A stretch of DNA of 64,000 nt, taken from NCBI RefSeq assembly GCF_003050745.1, contig NZ_QAOF01000001.1:992001-1056000 (forward strand), in the 5' to 3' direction. The number at the start of each line of letters is the position of its first letter. Position 1 is the stretch's first letter. The translations under genes were made by a program, and so were the position numbers. This document shows positions 1 to 9,123 of this stretch, in pieces. Source of the stretch: Sphingomonas sp. PP-CE-3G-477 (GTDB lineage Bacteria > Pseudomonadota > Alphaproteobacteria > Sphingomonadales > Sphingomonadaceae). The notes beneath the pieces were generated by a model. That model saw only the letters and a program-made list of their open reading frames with translations. It made no database searches and had not been told where the DNA came from.

Positions 1-635
1 GCCAGATCGTGATCTTCGCGGCACTCGCCTCGATCATCCTCGGTGCGGTGGCGGCGATCGGCCAGACCAACATCAAGCGGCTGCTCGCCTATTCGTCGAT
101 CAACAATGTCGGCTTCGCGCTGATCGGTCTTGCGGCCGGGACGCCGGAAGGCGTGTCGGGCGTGCTGATGTACCTGACGATCTACGTCGCGATGACGCTC
201 GGTTCGTTCCTGGTCGTGTTGCAGATGCGTGGTGACGACGGGCAGCCGGTCGAGACGATCGACAGCCTCGCCGGCATGTCGCGGACGCGGCCTGCACTCG
301 CAGCGGCACTTGCGATCTTCATGTTCAGCCTCGCCGGCATCCCGCCGCTGTTCGGCTTCTACGCGAAGTTCGCGGTGTTCAGCGCAGCGGTCGACGCGGG
401 GCTGTTCCCGCTGGCAGTGGTCGGCATCGCCGCCTCGGTGATCGGCGCGTATTATTACCTGCGCGTCGTCAAGACGATGTACTTCGACGATCCGGCCCCG
501 GCGTTCGCGCCGATGGACGGCAAGGTCGAGGGTGGCCTGATCGCCATTGCCGCCGTGTTCGTGTCGCCAGCCGGCTACCTCCTCATCCCCGTGCTCGGCG
601 CGTGGACGATGGCGGCCGCACGGGCGTTGTTCTGA
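1..635 (+). CDS. nuoN: NADH-quinone oxidoreductase subunit N, 3' part
   Basis: This is the C-terminal part (about 210 residues) of a complex I antenna-type membrane subunit, cut by the window edge; the reading frame is open to base 3. The visible part has several hydrophobic helices, the conserved stretch 'NIKRLLAYSSINNVGFALIGL' near its start and 'SLAGIPPLFGFYAKF' further on, both typical of NuoN/Mrp-antiporter-like subunits. NuoN helps couple quinone reduction to proton pumping in the inner membrane. It would be the last gene of a nuo operon lying to the left. The next gene, birA, overlaps or abuts its TGA, so the two are probably co-transcribed. Confidence 0.93.
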   Translation, partial: QIVIFAALASIILGAVAAIGQTNIKRLLAYSSINNVGFALIGLAAGTPEGVSGVLMYLTIYVAMTLGSFLVVLQMRGDDGQPVETIDSLAGMSRTRPALAAALAIFMFSLAGIPPLFGFYAKFAVFSAAVDAGLFPLAVVGIAASVIGAYYYLRVVKTMYFDDPAPAFAPMDGKVEGGLIAIAAVFVSPAGYLLIPVLGAWTMAAARALF

Positions 636-1369
636 GCATCATCCGCACCGTCGCGGAAACAGGATCGACCAACGCCGACCTGCTGGAGCTTGCACGCGGC
701 GGTGCCGAAGACGGTCTCTGGTTGCGCGCGATCCGGCAGACGGCGGGGCGGGGGCGGCTAGGGCGCGAATGGTCGTCGCCCGAAGGTAATCTCTACGCCA
801 GCACGCTGGTCCGATTGCGGCCGAACGATCCGCCAGCCGCCAGCCTCGCGCTTGTCGCCGCGGTCGCCTTGCAGGAAACGGTGTCGACCTTCCTGGTCGC
901 CGGGATATGCCAGGGCACGACCGATGCGAGCGAAACGCTGGTCCTGAAATGGCCCAATGACCTGCTGCTTGCGGACGCCAAGCTCTCGGGCATCCTGCTC
1001 GAACGCGCGGACAATGCGGTGATCGTCGGCTACGGTGTCAACATCGCACATCATCCCGATCTGCCCGACCGAGCGACGACCGATCTCGCGGCGCACGGCG
1101 TGGTGGTCGATCCGGCGATGTTCCTCGACATCCTCGCCGACAGTTTCGCGCGCTGGATCGGCCGCTGGCGTACCGAGGGTATCGCGCCCGTGCGTGAGCG
1201 CTGGGTCGATTGCGCGCACCCGGCCGGTACAGCGTTGACCGCTCGCCTCCCCGATGGCAGCGGGATCGACGGCCTGTTCGTCGGGCTCGACAGTGACGGC
1301 GCGCTGATCCTCCGCTTGGCGTCTGGCGAGCGGCGTGTCATTCACGCTGCCGACGTCTTCCTGCTTTGA
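602..1369 (+). CDS. birA: biotin--[acetyl-CoA-carboxylase] ligase
   Basis: Biotin protein ligase, which makes biotinyl-AMP and attaches biotin to the BCCP subunit of acetyl-CoA carboxylase. Motifs: GRGRLGREW (biotinyl-AMP binding loop), KWPNDLL and GYGVNI. At about 255 residues it lacks the N-terminal DNA-binding domain of bifunctional E. coli BirA, so it should be an enzyme only, not a repressor. The start is uncertain. A GTG at 602 overlaps nuoN by 34 bases, while homologous sequence seems to begin at '[13 protein letters not shown]'; this would need a CTG at 632 that overlaps the nuoN stop. Its position after nuoN and before coaX is usual for sphingomonads. Confidence 0.93.
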   Translation: MDDGGRTGVVLSIIRTVAETGSTNADLLELARGGAEDGLWLRAIRQTAGRGRLGREWSSPEGNLYASTLVRLRPNDPPAASLALVAAVALQETVSTFLVAGICQGTTDASETLVLKWPNDLLLADAKLSGILLERADNAVIVGYGVNIAHHPDLPDRATTDLAAHGVVVDPAMFLDILADSFARWIGRWRTEGIAPVRERWVDCAHPAGTALTARLPDGSGIDGLFVGLDSDGALILRLASGERRVIHAADVFLL

Positions 1370-1379
1370 GGCCCCGCTG

Positions 1380-2156
1380 ATGCTGCTCGCGATCGATGCC
1401 GGCAATACCAATGTCGTGTTCGCGCTCGTCGAGAGCGATGAGATCGTCGCGCGGTGGCGGATCGCAACCGATCCGCGGCGGACGGCGGACGAGTATGCGG
1501 TGTGGCTGAGCCAGCTGATGCAGCTCGGCGGGCATGATCGCACCGCCGTGGAGGGCGTTATCGTCGCCACCGTCGTGCCGCGCGCGCTCCACAATCTTCA
1601 GGTGCTCGCGTCGAAATACTTCAACACCGACGCGCTGATCGCTGGCCATGCGCCGGTCGAATGGGGCATCGCGATCGATGTCGATGAGCCTGCCTCGCTC
1701 GGCGCCGACAGGGCGGTCAACACGATCGCCGCACATGCGCTGCATCCCGGCGACCTGATCGTGATCGACTTCGGCACCGCGACCACCTTCGACGTCGTCG
1801 ATTATAGCGGCGCGTACAAGGGCGGGATCATCGCGCCGGGGATCAACCTTTCGCTCGACGCGCTGGTGACCGCCGCGGCGAAACTGCCGCGGATCGCGAT
1901 CGAGGCACCGGTGGACACAAGCGTAATCGGGCTCAATACCGTCTCGCAGATGCACATCGGCATCTATTGGGGCTATGTCGCGATGATCGAGGGGCTGGTC
2001 GCGCGGATGAAGCGCGAGATCGGCCGTCCCGTGAAGGTCGTCGCCACCGGCGGCCTTGCCACATTATTCGAGAAACAGACCGACGTGTTCGACGTCATCG
2101 AAGCCGACCTGACGATCCAGGGGCTGGCGATGATGTGGGATCGTCACCACATCTAG
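1380..2156 (+). CDS. coaX: type III pantothenate kinase
   Basis: First step of coenzyme A synthesis: ATP-dependent phosphorylation of pantothenate, by the CoaX (ASKHA-fold) enzyme. The protein starts [16 protein letters not shown], the classic phosphate-binding DxGNT motif, and continues with [11 protein letters not shown] and [11 protein letters not shown]. The 258-residue length fits the family. I chose the ATG at 1380 because the DAGNTN motif follows at once; the upstream in-frame extension reads through the end of birA and has no family similarity. It lies 10 bases after the birA stop and is probably in the same operon. Confidence 0.95.
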   Translation: MLLAIDAGNTNVVFALVESDEIVARWRIATDPRRTADEYAVWLSQLMQLGGHDRTAVEGVIVATVVPRALHNLQVLASKYFNTDALIAGHAPVEWGIAIDVDEPASLGADRAVNTIAAHALHPGDLIVIDFGTATTFDVVDYSGAYKGGIIAPGINLSLDALVTAAAKLPRIAIEAPVDTSVIGLNTVSQMHIGIYWGYVAMIEGLVARMKREIGRPVKVVATGGLATLFEKQTDVFDVIEADLTIQGLAMMWDRHHI

Positions 2157-2219
2157 GGCCATTGGGCTCGCGCCGACCGGCCTGCGGGCCATATTCCTGT
2201 ATAATCCTGAAAGTAATCA

Positions 2220-3857
2220 ATGACTCCGAAGAACGAACTCCTTTTCTGTGGCCTTGGCGGCTCCGGCGAAATCGGCATGAACGTCAACCTGTACGGCTGC
2301 CAGGGCAAGTGGGTGATGGTCGATCTCGGCATCACCTTCGCCGATCCGCAATATCCCGGCGTCGACGTCATCCTGCCCGACCTGTCCTTTATCGAGGACC
2401 GGATTGACGACCTGCTCGGCATCGTCATCACGCATGGTCATGAAGATCACATCGGCTCGCTGCCGTATCTCGCCGAAGACCTCGGCGTGCCGATCTACGC
2501 AACCCCGTTCACGATGGGCCTGATCCGTGGCAAGCTCGAGGAAGAGGGCATCGCCAACCGCGTGAAGCTCAAGATGATCCCGATGGGCGGCAATTTCCAG
2601 CTCGGCCCGTTCGGCTTCACCTTCGTCGAGATGTCGCATTCGATCCCCGAGGCGAACGCGCTGCTGATCGATACGCCTTACGGCCGCGTGTTCCACACCG
2701 GCGACTGGAAGCTCGACAAGAACCCGGTGATCGGCAATCCAACCACGCCCGAGGGCTTCATGGCGATCGGCGACAAGGGCGTCGACGTGCTCGTCTGCGA
2801 TTCGACCAACATCTTCAACACCACTGCGTCGGGCAGCGAGAGCACCGTGCGGAAAGGTCTGTTCGAGGAGGTCAGCAAGGCCAAGGGCCGCGTGATGATC
2901 ACCAGCTTCGCGTCGAACGCGGCGCGTCTGCACACGTTCGGCGAAGTCGCGAAGGAAACCGGGCGCAAGCTGTGTGTGACCGGACGCTCGCTCGACCGGA
3001 TCATCAAGGTGGCACGCGCGACGGGCTATCTGAAGGATTTCCCCGACACGATCAGCCCCGACGAGGCAATGCGCCTGCCCAAGAACAAGGTGCTGATCAT
3101 CGCCACCGGTGGCCAGGGTGAAGAGCGCGCGGCGCTGGCGCGTGTCGCCAATGGCCAGCACACGATCACGCTCGACGCCGACGACACGGTGATCTTCTCG
3201 TCGAAGCAGATCCCGGGCAACGAGGTCCAGATCGGACGCATCCAGAACACGCTGGCGGCCAAGGGCATCCGCATGATCACCGAGCGCCAGGCGCATGTCC
3301 ATGTCTCGGGCCATCCGGGTCAGCCGGAACTCGCGCAGATGTACGACTGGCTGCGGCCTGACGTGCTCGTGCCGACGCACGGCGAGATGCGCCACATGAT
3401 GGAGCATGCGCGCTTCGGGCTCGAGCAGGGCATTCCGCGCGCGATCGTGCAGAGCAACGGCGACATCATCCGTCTGGCGCCCAAGGGCCCGGCGAAGATC
3501 GGCAACGCGACGGTCGGGCGTCTGGTGCTCGACGGCGACGTGATCCTGCCCGCAGACGGCGCGACGCTGAGCGAGCGACGCAAGCTGGCGATCAACGGCC
3601 AGATCTCGGTCGGTGTCGCGCTCGGCAAGGACGGCCGGATGGTCGGCCAGCCGCAGGTTCGCGTGCAGGGCGTGCCGGTCGAGGAAGACCGTGCGGCGTT
3701 CATCGCCGATGCGGTCCAGGCAGCCGCGGATACGGTACGTGGCGGCAAGCGCGAGAGCGAGAAGATGCGCGAGCAGATCCGTCTCGCGGTCCGCAAGGTC
3801 GCCAAGCGCTGGACCGGCAAGCAGCCGATCGTCGATGTCCTGCTGATCGAGGGCTGA
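2220..3857 (+). CDS. rnj: ribonuclease J (metallo-beta-lactamase / beta-CASP)
   Basis: A 545-residue RNase J, a zinc-dependent 5'-3' exo- and endoribonuclease that matures and degrades RNA. It has the metallo-beta-lactamase signature HGHEDHIG near residues 72-79, later metal-ligand His residues (MSHSIPEAN, HTGDWK), and the beta-CASP and C-terminal parts (HVSGHPGQPEL, PTHGEMRHM). Alphaproteobacteria commonly carry RNase J along with RNase E. It follows coaX by 63 bases and is followed 4 bases later by the DUF1467 gene. Confidence 0.95.
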   Translation: MTPKNELLFCGLGGSGEIGMNVNLYGCQGKWVMVDLGITFADPQYPGVDVILPDLSFIEDRIDDLLGIVITHGHEDHIGSLPYLAEDLGVPIYATPFTMGLIRGKLEEEGIANRVKLKMIPMGGNFQLGPFGFTFVEMSHSIPEANALLIDTPYGRVFHTGDWKLDKNPVIGNPTTPEGFMAIGDKGVDVLVCDSTNIFNTTASGSESTVRKGLFEEVSKAKGRVMITSFASNAARLHTFGEVAKETGRKLCVTGRSLDRIIKVARATGYLKDFPDTISPDEAMRLPKNKVLIIATGGQGEERAALARVANGQHTITLDADDTVIFSSKQIPGNEVQIGRIQNTLAAKGIRMITERQAHVHVSGHPGQPELAQMYDWLRPDVLVPTHGEMRHMMEHARFGLEQGIPRAIVQSNGDIIRLAPKGPAKIGNATVGRLVLDGDVILPADGATLSERRKLAINGQISVGVALGKDGRMVGQPQVRVQGVPVEEDRAAFIADAVQAAADTVRGGKRESEKMREQIRLAVRKVAKRWTGKQPIVDVLLIEG

Positions 3858-3861
3858 TCGG

Positions 3862-4143
3862 ATGCGCTGGACCTCGGCACTCGCGATCTACGTCCTGTTC
3901 TGGTCGTTCTCGGTGTTCCTGGTTCTGCCATTCGGCGTGAAGACGACGCGTGAGGTCGGGGGCGAACACGTCCCCGGCCAAGCGGAAAGCGCGCCGCATG
4001 AGTTTCGGTCGGGGCGGACGGCGTGGCGGGTGACTGTCGTCGCGACGGTGCTGTTCGTGCTGTTCCAGCTGAACTATTTGTACGGGTGGATCACGCCGCA
4101 GACGGTCGACCTGTTCGATCGCGGGAATATGGTCACGCGCTGA
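3862..4143 (+). CDS. DUF1467 family small membrane protein
   Basis: A 93-residue protein with two hydrophobic helices (about residues 4-24 and 55-78) separated by a short polar loop containing [26 protein letters not shown]. That pattern matches the DUF1467 family, which in Alphaproteobacteria sits downstream of the nuo-birA-rnj block. The function is unknown. The 4-base gap to rnj suggests translational coupling. Confidence 0.88.
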   Translation: MRWTSALAIYVLFWSFSVFLVLPFGVKTTREVGGEHVPGQAESAPHEFRSGRTAWRVTVVATVLFVLFQLNYLYGWITPQTVDLFDRGNMVTR

Positions 4144-4153
4144 ACGACCTTGC

Positions 4154-4279
4154 GATCCTCCCCCGCCAGGGGGAGGTGGCACCGAAGGTGACGGAGGGGG
4201 AGGGCACGGAACAGAGGTTTCCCTTACCTCGCCCTCCGTCTGGCAAGTGCCAGCCACCTCCCCCTTGCGGGGGAGGATC
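4154..4279. repeat. long imperfect inverted repeat (intergenic palindrome family A)
   Basis: Two hairpins, each around a ctcccc/ggggag stem, face each other. The outer ends GATCCTCCCCCG and CGGGGGAGGATC are reverse complements, and the middle contains GACGGAGGGGGAG and CCCTCCGTC. It sits between convergent genes (DUF1467 and the SDR), so it may serve as a bidirectional terminator or mRNA stabiliser. A related copy lies at 56101-56241. Confidence 0.8.
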
Positions 4280-4291
4280 AAAAGGTGAGCA

Positions 4292-5071
4292 TCACCCCGG
4301 CGACGCGGCTGAGCCTGCCAGCAGACCGCCATCGATGTTGATCTCCGTCCCCGTAATATACGTCGCCTCGTCCGATGCGAGCATCACCGCGACCGCGGCC
4401 ACCTCGTCCGGCATTCCGAACCGTTTCAACGGCGTGTCGGCCACCAGCGCCGCCATCCGCGCCTCCCGGTCCGCCCCATCCCCGAGCAGCGGCTCCCAGA
4501 TCGGCGTCAGGATCGCCGCGGGATGCACCGAGTTGCAGCGGATCTTCCACCCCTGCTGTGCGCAATACAGCGCCACCGTCTTGCTGTGATTCCGGATCGC
4601 CGCCTTCGACGACGCATAGGCTGCAGCGAGGGGAATGCCGACCAGCCCCGACCGCGAAGAGATGTTGATGATCGAGCCCGAGCCCGCGGCTTTCATCGCA
4701 CCAATCGCATAGCGGCAGCCGAGAAACGTACCGTCGAGGTTGACCGCATGAATCGCGCGCCAGTCCGACAAGGTCGCATGCTCGGGATCGTGCGCGACCA
4801 TGCCGTGCTCGAAACCCGTCACGCCCGCGTTGTTTACGACGACGTCAGCCACCGGAACGACCGCCGCCAGACGCTGCCAATCCGCTTCTTCGCGGACGTC
4901 GAGCTTTTCAAACCGGCAGCCGATGGCCGCCGCAGTCTCGGCGCCGGCGGTTTCGTCGATATCGGTGAGGATGACGATCGCGCCCTCGGCATGGAAGCGC
5001 TCGGCAATCGCGCGGCCAATACCGCGCGCGGCGCCGGTAACGACGCAAATTTTGGTGTTTAGTCTGGGCAT
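4292..5071 (-). CDS. SDR family oxidoreductase
   Basis: Classical short-chain dehydrogenase/reductase of 259 residues. It shows the cofactor motif TGAARGIG (about residues 12-19), NNAG, the catalytic Ser in NISSRSG, the YASSK catalytic Tyr/Lys pair and a C-terminal [10 protein letters not shown]. The acidic DIDE after the second beta strand suggests NAD(H) rather than NADP(H). A GAGG ribosome-binding site lies 7 bases before the ATG. The sequence resembles hydroxysteroid or cyclic-alcohol dehydrogenases, but the substrate cannot be read from sequence. It is a single gene between a palindrome cluster and the coiled-coil gene. Confidence 0.92.
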   Translation of the reverse strand: MPRLNTKICVVTGAARGIGRAIAERFHAEGAIVILTDIDETAGAETAAAIGCRFEKLDVREEADWQRLAAVVPVADVVVNNAGVTGFEHGMVAHDPEHATLSDWRAIHAVNLDGTFLGCRYAIGAMKAAGSGSIINISSRSGLVGIPLAAAYASSKAAIRNHSKTVALYCAQQGWKIRCNSVHPAAILTPIWEPLLGDGADREARMAALVADTPLKRFGMPDEVAAVAVMLASDEATYITGTEINIDGGLLAGSAASPG

Positions 5072-5147
5072 GTGAGCCTCGAAATATGAGTCCGGTCGGC
5101 GGATTGCTCCGTTATCGGTGACGTTGAATCATTTCGGGAGGTCGTTT

Positions 5148-7355
5148 TCAGCGCAGGCGCTCGATCGCCTGTGCCAGTGCCACGTACAGCTTGCCCATGT
5201 CGGACGACAGCAACGTGACCCCGAGCGGCGAGCCGTCGCGTTGCGTCAGGATCGTGCGGAGCATCGCTTCGAAGTCGTGGATGTAGCGGTTGACCATCTC
5301 GCGGAAGGTCTCGTCCTCGTCGTACAGGCCGGCGATCTCGCGGACTTCGCTGGCGTCCAGAATACGGACCGCGCGACGCGTGAAGACACCGCGGTCGCCC
5401 TTGAGGTACGCTCCCCAGGCACTGTCGGAGATTTCGGGTGCGATCGCCTTGGTGATGTCGATCGAGGCGGAGTTGAGCGATTCGATCAGCAGCGAGACGC
5501 GTCGCGCGAACGTGTCCTGATCGGCATCTTCGCGCTCGGTGCGGGCTTCTTGAAGCCGTGTTTCGACGATCGCTGTCTGATCGACGATCGCCTGGACTTC
5601 GCGCGCGAGGCGTTCGGTCGCGCCGGTGGCGGCATCGACCGCGGCGCTGGTGGCGTCGGTGAGCGCCTTGACCTGACGCTCCACCGTGTCGTTGGTGGCG
5701 CGGCGCATCGCGTCGGCGCTGGCGGCTTCGAGTGCGGCTGCGGCTTCGGGGATGACCTTCGACAGCGTCTCGCGCGCCTTGTCGGCGGCGACCGCGGCGG
5801 TCTCGCGCACGCGGTGGAGCGCCTCGATCAACTGCGGCGCGGCGTCTTCGGCAAAATGCTGCGTCCGGCCGATAGCTTCATCGACCATGTGACCGAGCGC
5901 ATCGGCCTTCGCGCGGCCGGTGTTGAGCGTGTTGAGCAGGTCGGTCGAGAGTGTGTCGAGCACATGGCGCTGTTCGCCGATGACGCCGGCAATCGCCTCG
6001 ATCGCGTCGTGCGTGCTCTCCGCGGCAGTGACGAGCGCGAGCAGTTCGGGGCGTGCCGAGACGACGATGCTCTTGCTGGCTAGAACTTGCGTATCGAGGC
6101 GACCCAGTGCTTCAGGCATGGTCTCATCGATCTCGCGCGCGGCCGCATCGAGTGCGACGAGCAGCGTCTCGGTCGTCGCGATCGTCCGGTGCGCCATGTC
6201 GTCGCCGGCCCGCAACGCTTCGGTCATCGCGTCGGCAGAGCCGCCGAGAGCGCTGATCGATGCCGCGAGGTCCTGCGTGCGCTCGGTGCCGTGGCGATGG
6301 AGCAGTTCGATCCGCGATTCGACTTCGCCGAGCCCGGTGTGGAGGTCGTCGACGATCCGGTCGCCGGCGCTGCGTTGCAGGTCGAGGCGGATGGCGACGC
6401 GTTCGATCGCGTCCTCGACGCTGGCAATCCGCTTGGCGAGCGCTTCCGCGCTGTCGCGGGCGGCGCTGTCGAGCGCGGCCTGGTTCGCGCCGACCATTGC
6501 CAGCATCGCGTCACCCTGCGCGGCGATGCCACGGCGCGAGTGATCGACCGCGTCGGCGGTGCGGTTGAGCAGCGCGTCGACCGCCGCGGACATGCCGTCG
6601 GTGACCGATTCGAGATGCGCGCCAGCGGTCTGGCTGGTCGCCTCCATCCGGACGATATGCGCGGCGAGACGCTGTGCCGCGCCGCTGGCCATCGCGTCGG
6701 CGTCGCGGCCGCGTTCGGCCAGCGCGACGATCTGCGCGTCGAGCGCTGCGGCGTGTTCGCTCGCCGACAGCCCGGTGCGCTCGAGGCGCTTGGCGACGTC
6801 GTCGATGTCGGCCTGCGCGCGGGGGAGGGTGGCGATCAGGACGCCGAGGCTGGTCTGCGCGCCGGCCGTCGAGGTCGCGAGGTTGCGCGCGTGCGCCGCG
6901 GCCTGGTCGATCTCGGACACCATGCCGCGACCGATCGCTGCGAGTTGCTCGGTCGCACCGCCGCCCATCGCCATCAGTGCGTTGAGCTGCTCGGCGAGGT
7001 GCTGGCGGTTGGCGTCGATCGTGTTCGAGAGTGCGGCGACGGTGCGTTCGAGGCTGGCAGCTTCGTCGCGCATCGCCTGCGCGGTGATACCGAACCGGTG
7101 CGCCTCGCTACGGCTGGTCCGCATCGCGAGTAGCCAGACGATGCCGATCAGCGCGGGGACGATGCAGAGCGCGGCGATGAACTGGACGAGCGCAATCGGC
7201 TCGATGGTTGCGAGCGATCCGCGCGCGAGCCAGAGCATCGCCGCGAGCCAGACCACCACGATGGCGACCGCGATACCTGCGTAGAGACGCCCACGTTCGG
7301 GCGCAGGCTCTTGATAAACCTCATCAAAGCGTGTTTCTAGGACGGTGTCGGACAT
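5148..7355 (-). CDS. large membrane-anchored coiled-coil protein
   Basis: A 735-residue protein of unknown function. After an acidic N-terminus come two closely spaced transmembrane helices (about residues 25-43 and 53-74). Then follow some 550 residues rich in Ala, Glu, Asp, Arg and Leu with heptad-like spacing, predicted as a long coiled coil. A more conserved-looking globular C-terminus follows (SAWGAYLKGDRGVFTRRAVRIL, then MVNRYIHDFEAMLRTIL). The overall plan resembles alphaproteobacterial polar scaffold proteins such as Caulobacter TipN, but that is only architectural inference. The start at 7355 is preferred; an in-frame ATG at 7376 adds MDPVIED but uses a rare ATA codon. It is divergent from the HPt-like gene. 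Confidence 0.8.
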   Translation of the reverse strand: MSDTVLETRFDEVYQEPAPERGRLYAGIAVAIVVVWLAAMLWLARGSLATIEPIALVQFIAALCIVPALIGIVWLLAMRTSRSEAHRFGITAQAMRDEAASLERTVAALSNTIDANRQHLAEQLNALMAMGGGATEQLAAIGRGMVSEIDQAAAHARNLATSTAGAQTSLGVLIATLPRAQADIDDVAKRLERTGLSASEHAAALDAQIVALAERGRDADAMASGAAQRLAAHIVRMEATSQTAGAHLESVTDGMSAAVDALLNRTADAVDHSRRGIAAQGDAMLAMVGANQAALDSAARDSAEALAKRIASVEDAIERVAIRLDLQRSAGDRIVDDLHTGLGEVESRIELLHRHGTERTQDLAASISALGGSADAMTEALRAGDDMAHRTIATTETLLVALDAAAREIDETMPEALGRLDTQVLASKSIVVSARPELLALVTAAESTHDAIEAIAGVIGEQRHVLDTLSTDLLNTLNTGRAKADALGHMVDEAIGRTQHFAEDAAPQLIEALHRVRETAAVAADKARETLSKVIPEAAAALEAASADAMRRATNDTVERQVKALTDATSAAVDAATGATERLAREVQAIVDQTAIVETRLQEARTEREDADQDTFARRVSLLIESLNSASIDITKAIAPEISDSAWGAYLKGDRGVFTRRAVRILDASEVREIAGLYDEDETFREMVNRYIHDFEAMLRTILTQRDGSPLGVTLLSSDMGKLYVALAQAIERLR

Positions 7356-7536
7356 GTCTTCTATCACCGGATCCATCACGATATCCGCGCGAATGGGATG
7401 GGCATTGCCTGCCGTCGCGCGAAACCCGATCATTGACGAACCCCCGTTCATGAGTGTCGGAGGTATCACGAAACGCAGGCAGACAAAATGCATAGTGCAA
7501 GCTTTGCTTAAGCATCCGTCCGGTAAGCAGGGCGGC

Positions 7537-7827
7537 ATGGCGTATGATCCCGGAGCTATCGGTACGACGCTCGCGGCTGCGGTCGGCGACGATCCGGCGC
7601 TGATCGCCGATCTGCGTAGCGCGTTCGTCGAAAGTGCGGAGCGCGTGCTGACCGCGATGACGCTGGCGGTGGACGCAGAGGAGTGGCGGGCAGCGGCATG
7701 GCGACTGCGGGGATTGGCGGCGAGTTTCGGCGCCGTGCGACTGATGGCACTCGCGACGGAGGTCGCCGAAGACCCGCGTGATGCCGAGGGTCTGAAGAAA
7801 CTTCGCCGAGCGATTTCCCGCCTGTAA
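7537..7827 (+). CDS. HPt-domain-like protein lacking the phospho-histidine
   Basis: A 96-residue all-helical protein that looks like a stand-alone histidine phosphotransfer domain: ...EEWRAAAWRLRGLAASFGAVRLMALATEVAE. The usual HPt motif is A-H-x-L-K-G-x-A-x-x-x-G-A. Here the aligned His is Trp55 and the Lys is Arg58, while the Leu, Gly and FGA positions are kept. The fold is therefore probably preserved but His-Asp phosphotransfer should not be possible. An in-frame open frame extends upstream to 7345, but it would run through the divergent promoter region of the coiled-coil gene, so I start at the ATG at 7537. Confidence 0.75.
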   Translation: MAYDPGAIGTTLAAAVGDDPALIADLRSAFVESAERVLTAMTLAVDAEEWRAAAWRLRGLAASFGAVRLMALATEVAEDPRDAEGLKKLRRAISRL

Positions 7828-7906
7828 CGCGGTTCCGACCATATAGCGGGGCGGTTCGGCCGAACGCGGGCTTTGCAGGACGGCGCGTACCGCCTAACAG
7901 CCGCGC

Positions 7907-9088
7907 ATGCTTGCCGGCCTATTATTTGCAATTCACGACGCCGACGATCGGCCCGATCGTCTGGCCGCGACGCTGCCGTTCAGTGGCGTCACGCTTATCG
8001 AATACCAGGCGCGGTTGCTGATCGCGGCCGGCGTGTCGCAGGTTATCGTCGTCGTCGCGCGGATGACCCCCGAACTGCTTGGCGCGATTAACCGCATCGG
8101 GCGGCGCGGCGTCAGCGTCGATACGGTGCGCTCCGCGACCGAAGCGGTCGAGAAACTTCATCCGCTGGCGCGCGTGCTGATGCTCGGCGACGGGCTGGTC
8201 ACGACCGAGGCGATCGTAAAGGCGATGGCGACCGAGGAAGGCGATTGCCTGCTCGTCGTGCCCGAGAGCGATGCAGGTCCGGGGTTCGAGCGTGTCGGCG
8301 GGCAGATGGCATGGGCCGGCGTCGCGCGCCTCAGTTCGAGCCGGATCGCCGAAGTGGCCGCGTTGCCGCAGGATTACGATCTCCAGTCGTCGCTGTTGCG
8401 GCTCGCGGTGCAGTCGCGCGCGATCCATGTGCTGTTGCCGACCGACGCAGTGCGCGGCGGGCACGGGATCGAGCGTCAGGCACGGACGCTGGAGGAGCGT
8501 GGTCGCGCGGTGCTGATGACGATCGTGTCGGGACGGCGGGGCTGGTTCGACCGCTTCGTGCTCGCGCCGATCGCGCGACTGGCGTTGCCGCTGCTCGTCG
8601 ATCGCGGCGCGGCAGGTACGACCGTCGGTGCGGCCGGGTTGGCACTGGGCGTCGCCGGGCTGGTGACGATCGGCTTCGGATTGTCGTCGGTCGGGCTTCT
8701 GGTCGCGTTGATCGGGTGCATCGCGTTGGCGCTGGGTTCGGTATTGAGCGGACTCCGCGACGAGGAGCCGATGGCGCATGGTCAGACGCTGGCAATCGCT
8801 GGAGTCGTTGCCGCCGCGATCCTCGTCTTCGCGTTCTTCGTCAGCGGTTACGCTGGCGAGAACACGGCCTTGGCGATTGGCACTGCGCTTGTCGCGATCG
8901 GTGGGCTCGCGGAGCGCGCCATCGTCGAACGCGAACGGCAGCTCTGGTGGGGCAGCCCCGCGGCCTATCTGCTGATCGTTGCCGTGTTTGCGCTGGTCGG
9001 TTTTCCGGTGTTTGGGCTGGGGCTGACGGCAGTGTATGCGACCGCGACGCTGGCGGCAGTAATCGAACGATTGCGTCGCACGCCTTAG
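7907..9088 (+). CDS. nucleotidyltransferase-like / polytopic membrane protein
   Basis: A 393-residue protein without a confident family. Residues 1-190 are soluble and read like a degenerate sugar-nucleotidyltransferase fold (MLAGLLFAIHDADD..., LPFSGVTLIEYQARLLIAAGVSQVIVVV, then VLMLGDGLVT). Residues 205-393 hold about six hydrophobic helices. The junction 'WFDRFVLAPIARLALPLL...TTVGAAGLALGVAGL' resembles the entry of CDP-alcohol phosphatidyltransferase domains, but the DxxDGxxAR catalytic motif is not present in what follows. It could be an inactive or diverged relative of fused nucleotidyltransferase-phosphatidyltransferases. It lies 79 bases after the HPt-like gene. Confidence 0.72.
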   Translation: MLAGLLFAIHDADDRPDRLAATLPFSGVTLIEYQARLLIAAGVSQVIVVVARMTPELLGAINRIGRRGVSVDTVRSATEAVEKLHPLARVLMLGDGLVTTEAIVKAMATEEGDCLLVVPESDAGPGFERVGGQMAWAGVARLSSSRIAEVAALPQDYDLQSSLLRLAVQSRAIHVLLPTDAVRGGHGIERQARTLEERGRAVLMTIVSGRRGWFDRFVLAPIARLALPLLVDRGAAGTTVGAAGLALGVAGLVTIGFGLSSVGLLVALIGCIALALGSVLSGLRDEEPMAHGQTLAIAGVVAAAILVFAFFVSGYAGENTALAIGTALVAIGGLAERAIVERERQLWWGSPAAYLLIVAVFALVGFPVFGLGLTAVYATATLAAVIERLRRTP

Positions 9089-9123
9089 GCGGACCTTAAC
9101 GACCGGGGGCTAAGCACGGGATC

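Noticed and set aside
5118..7284. Several + strand open frames opposite the coiled-coil gene
   Set aside because: The minus-strand frame has membrane helices and a regular coiled coil; the + frames are low-complexity shadows.
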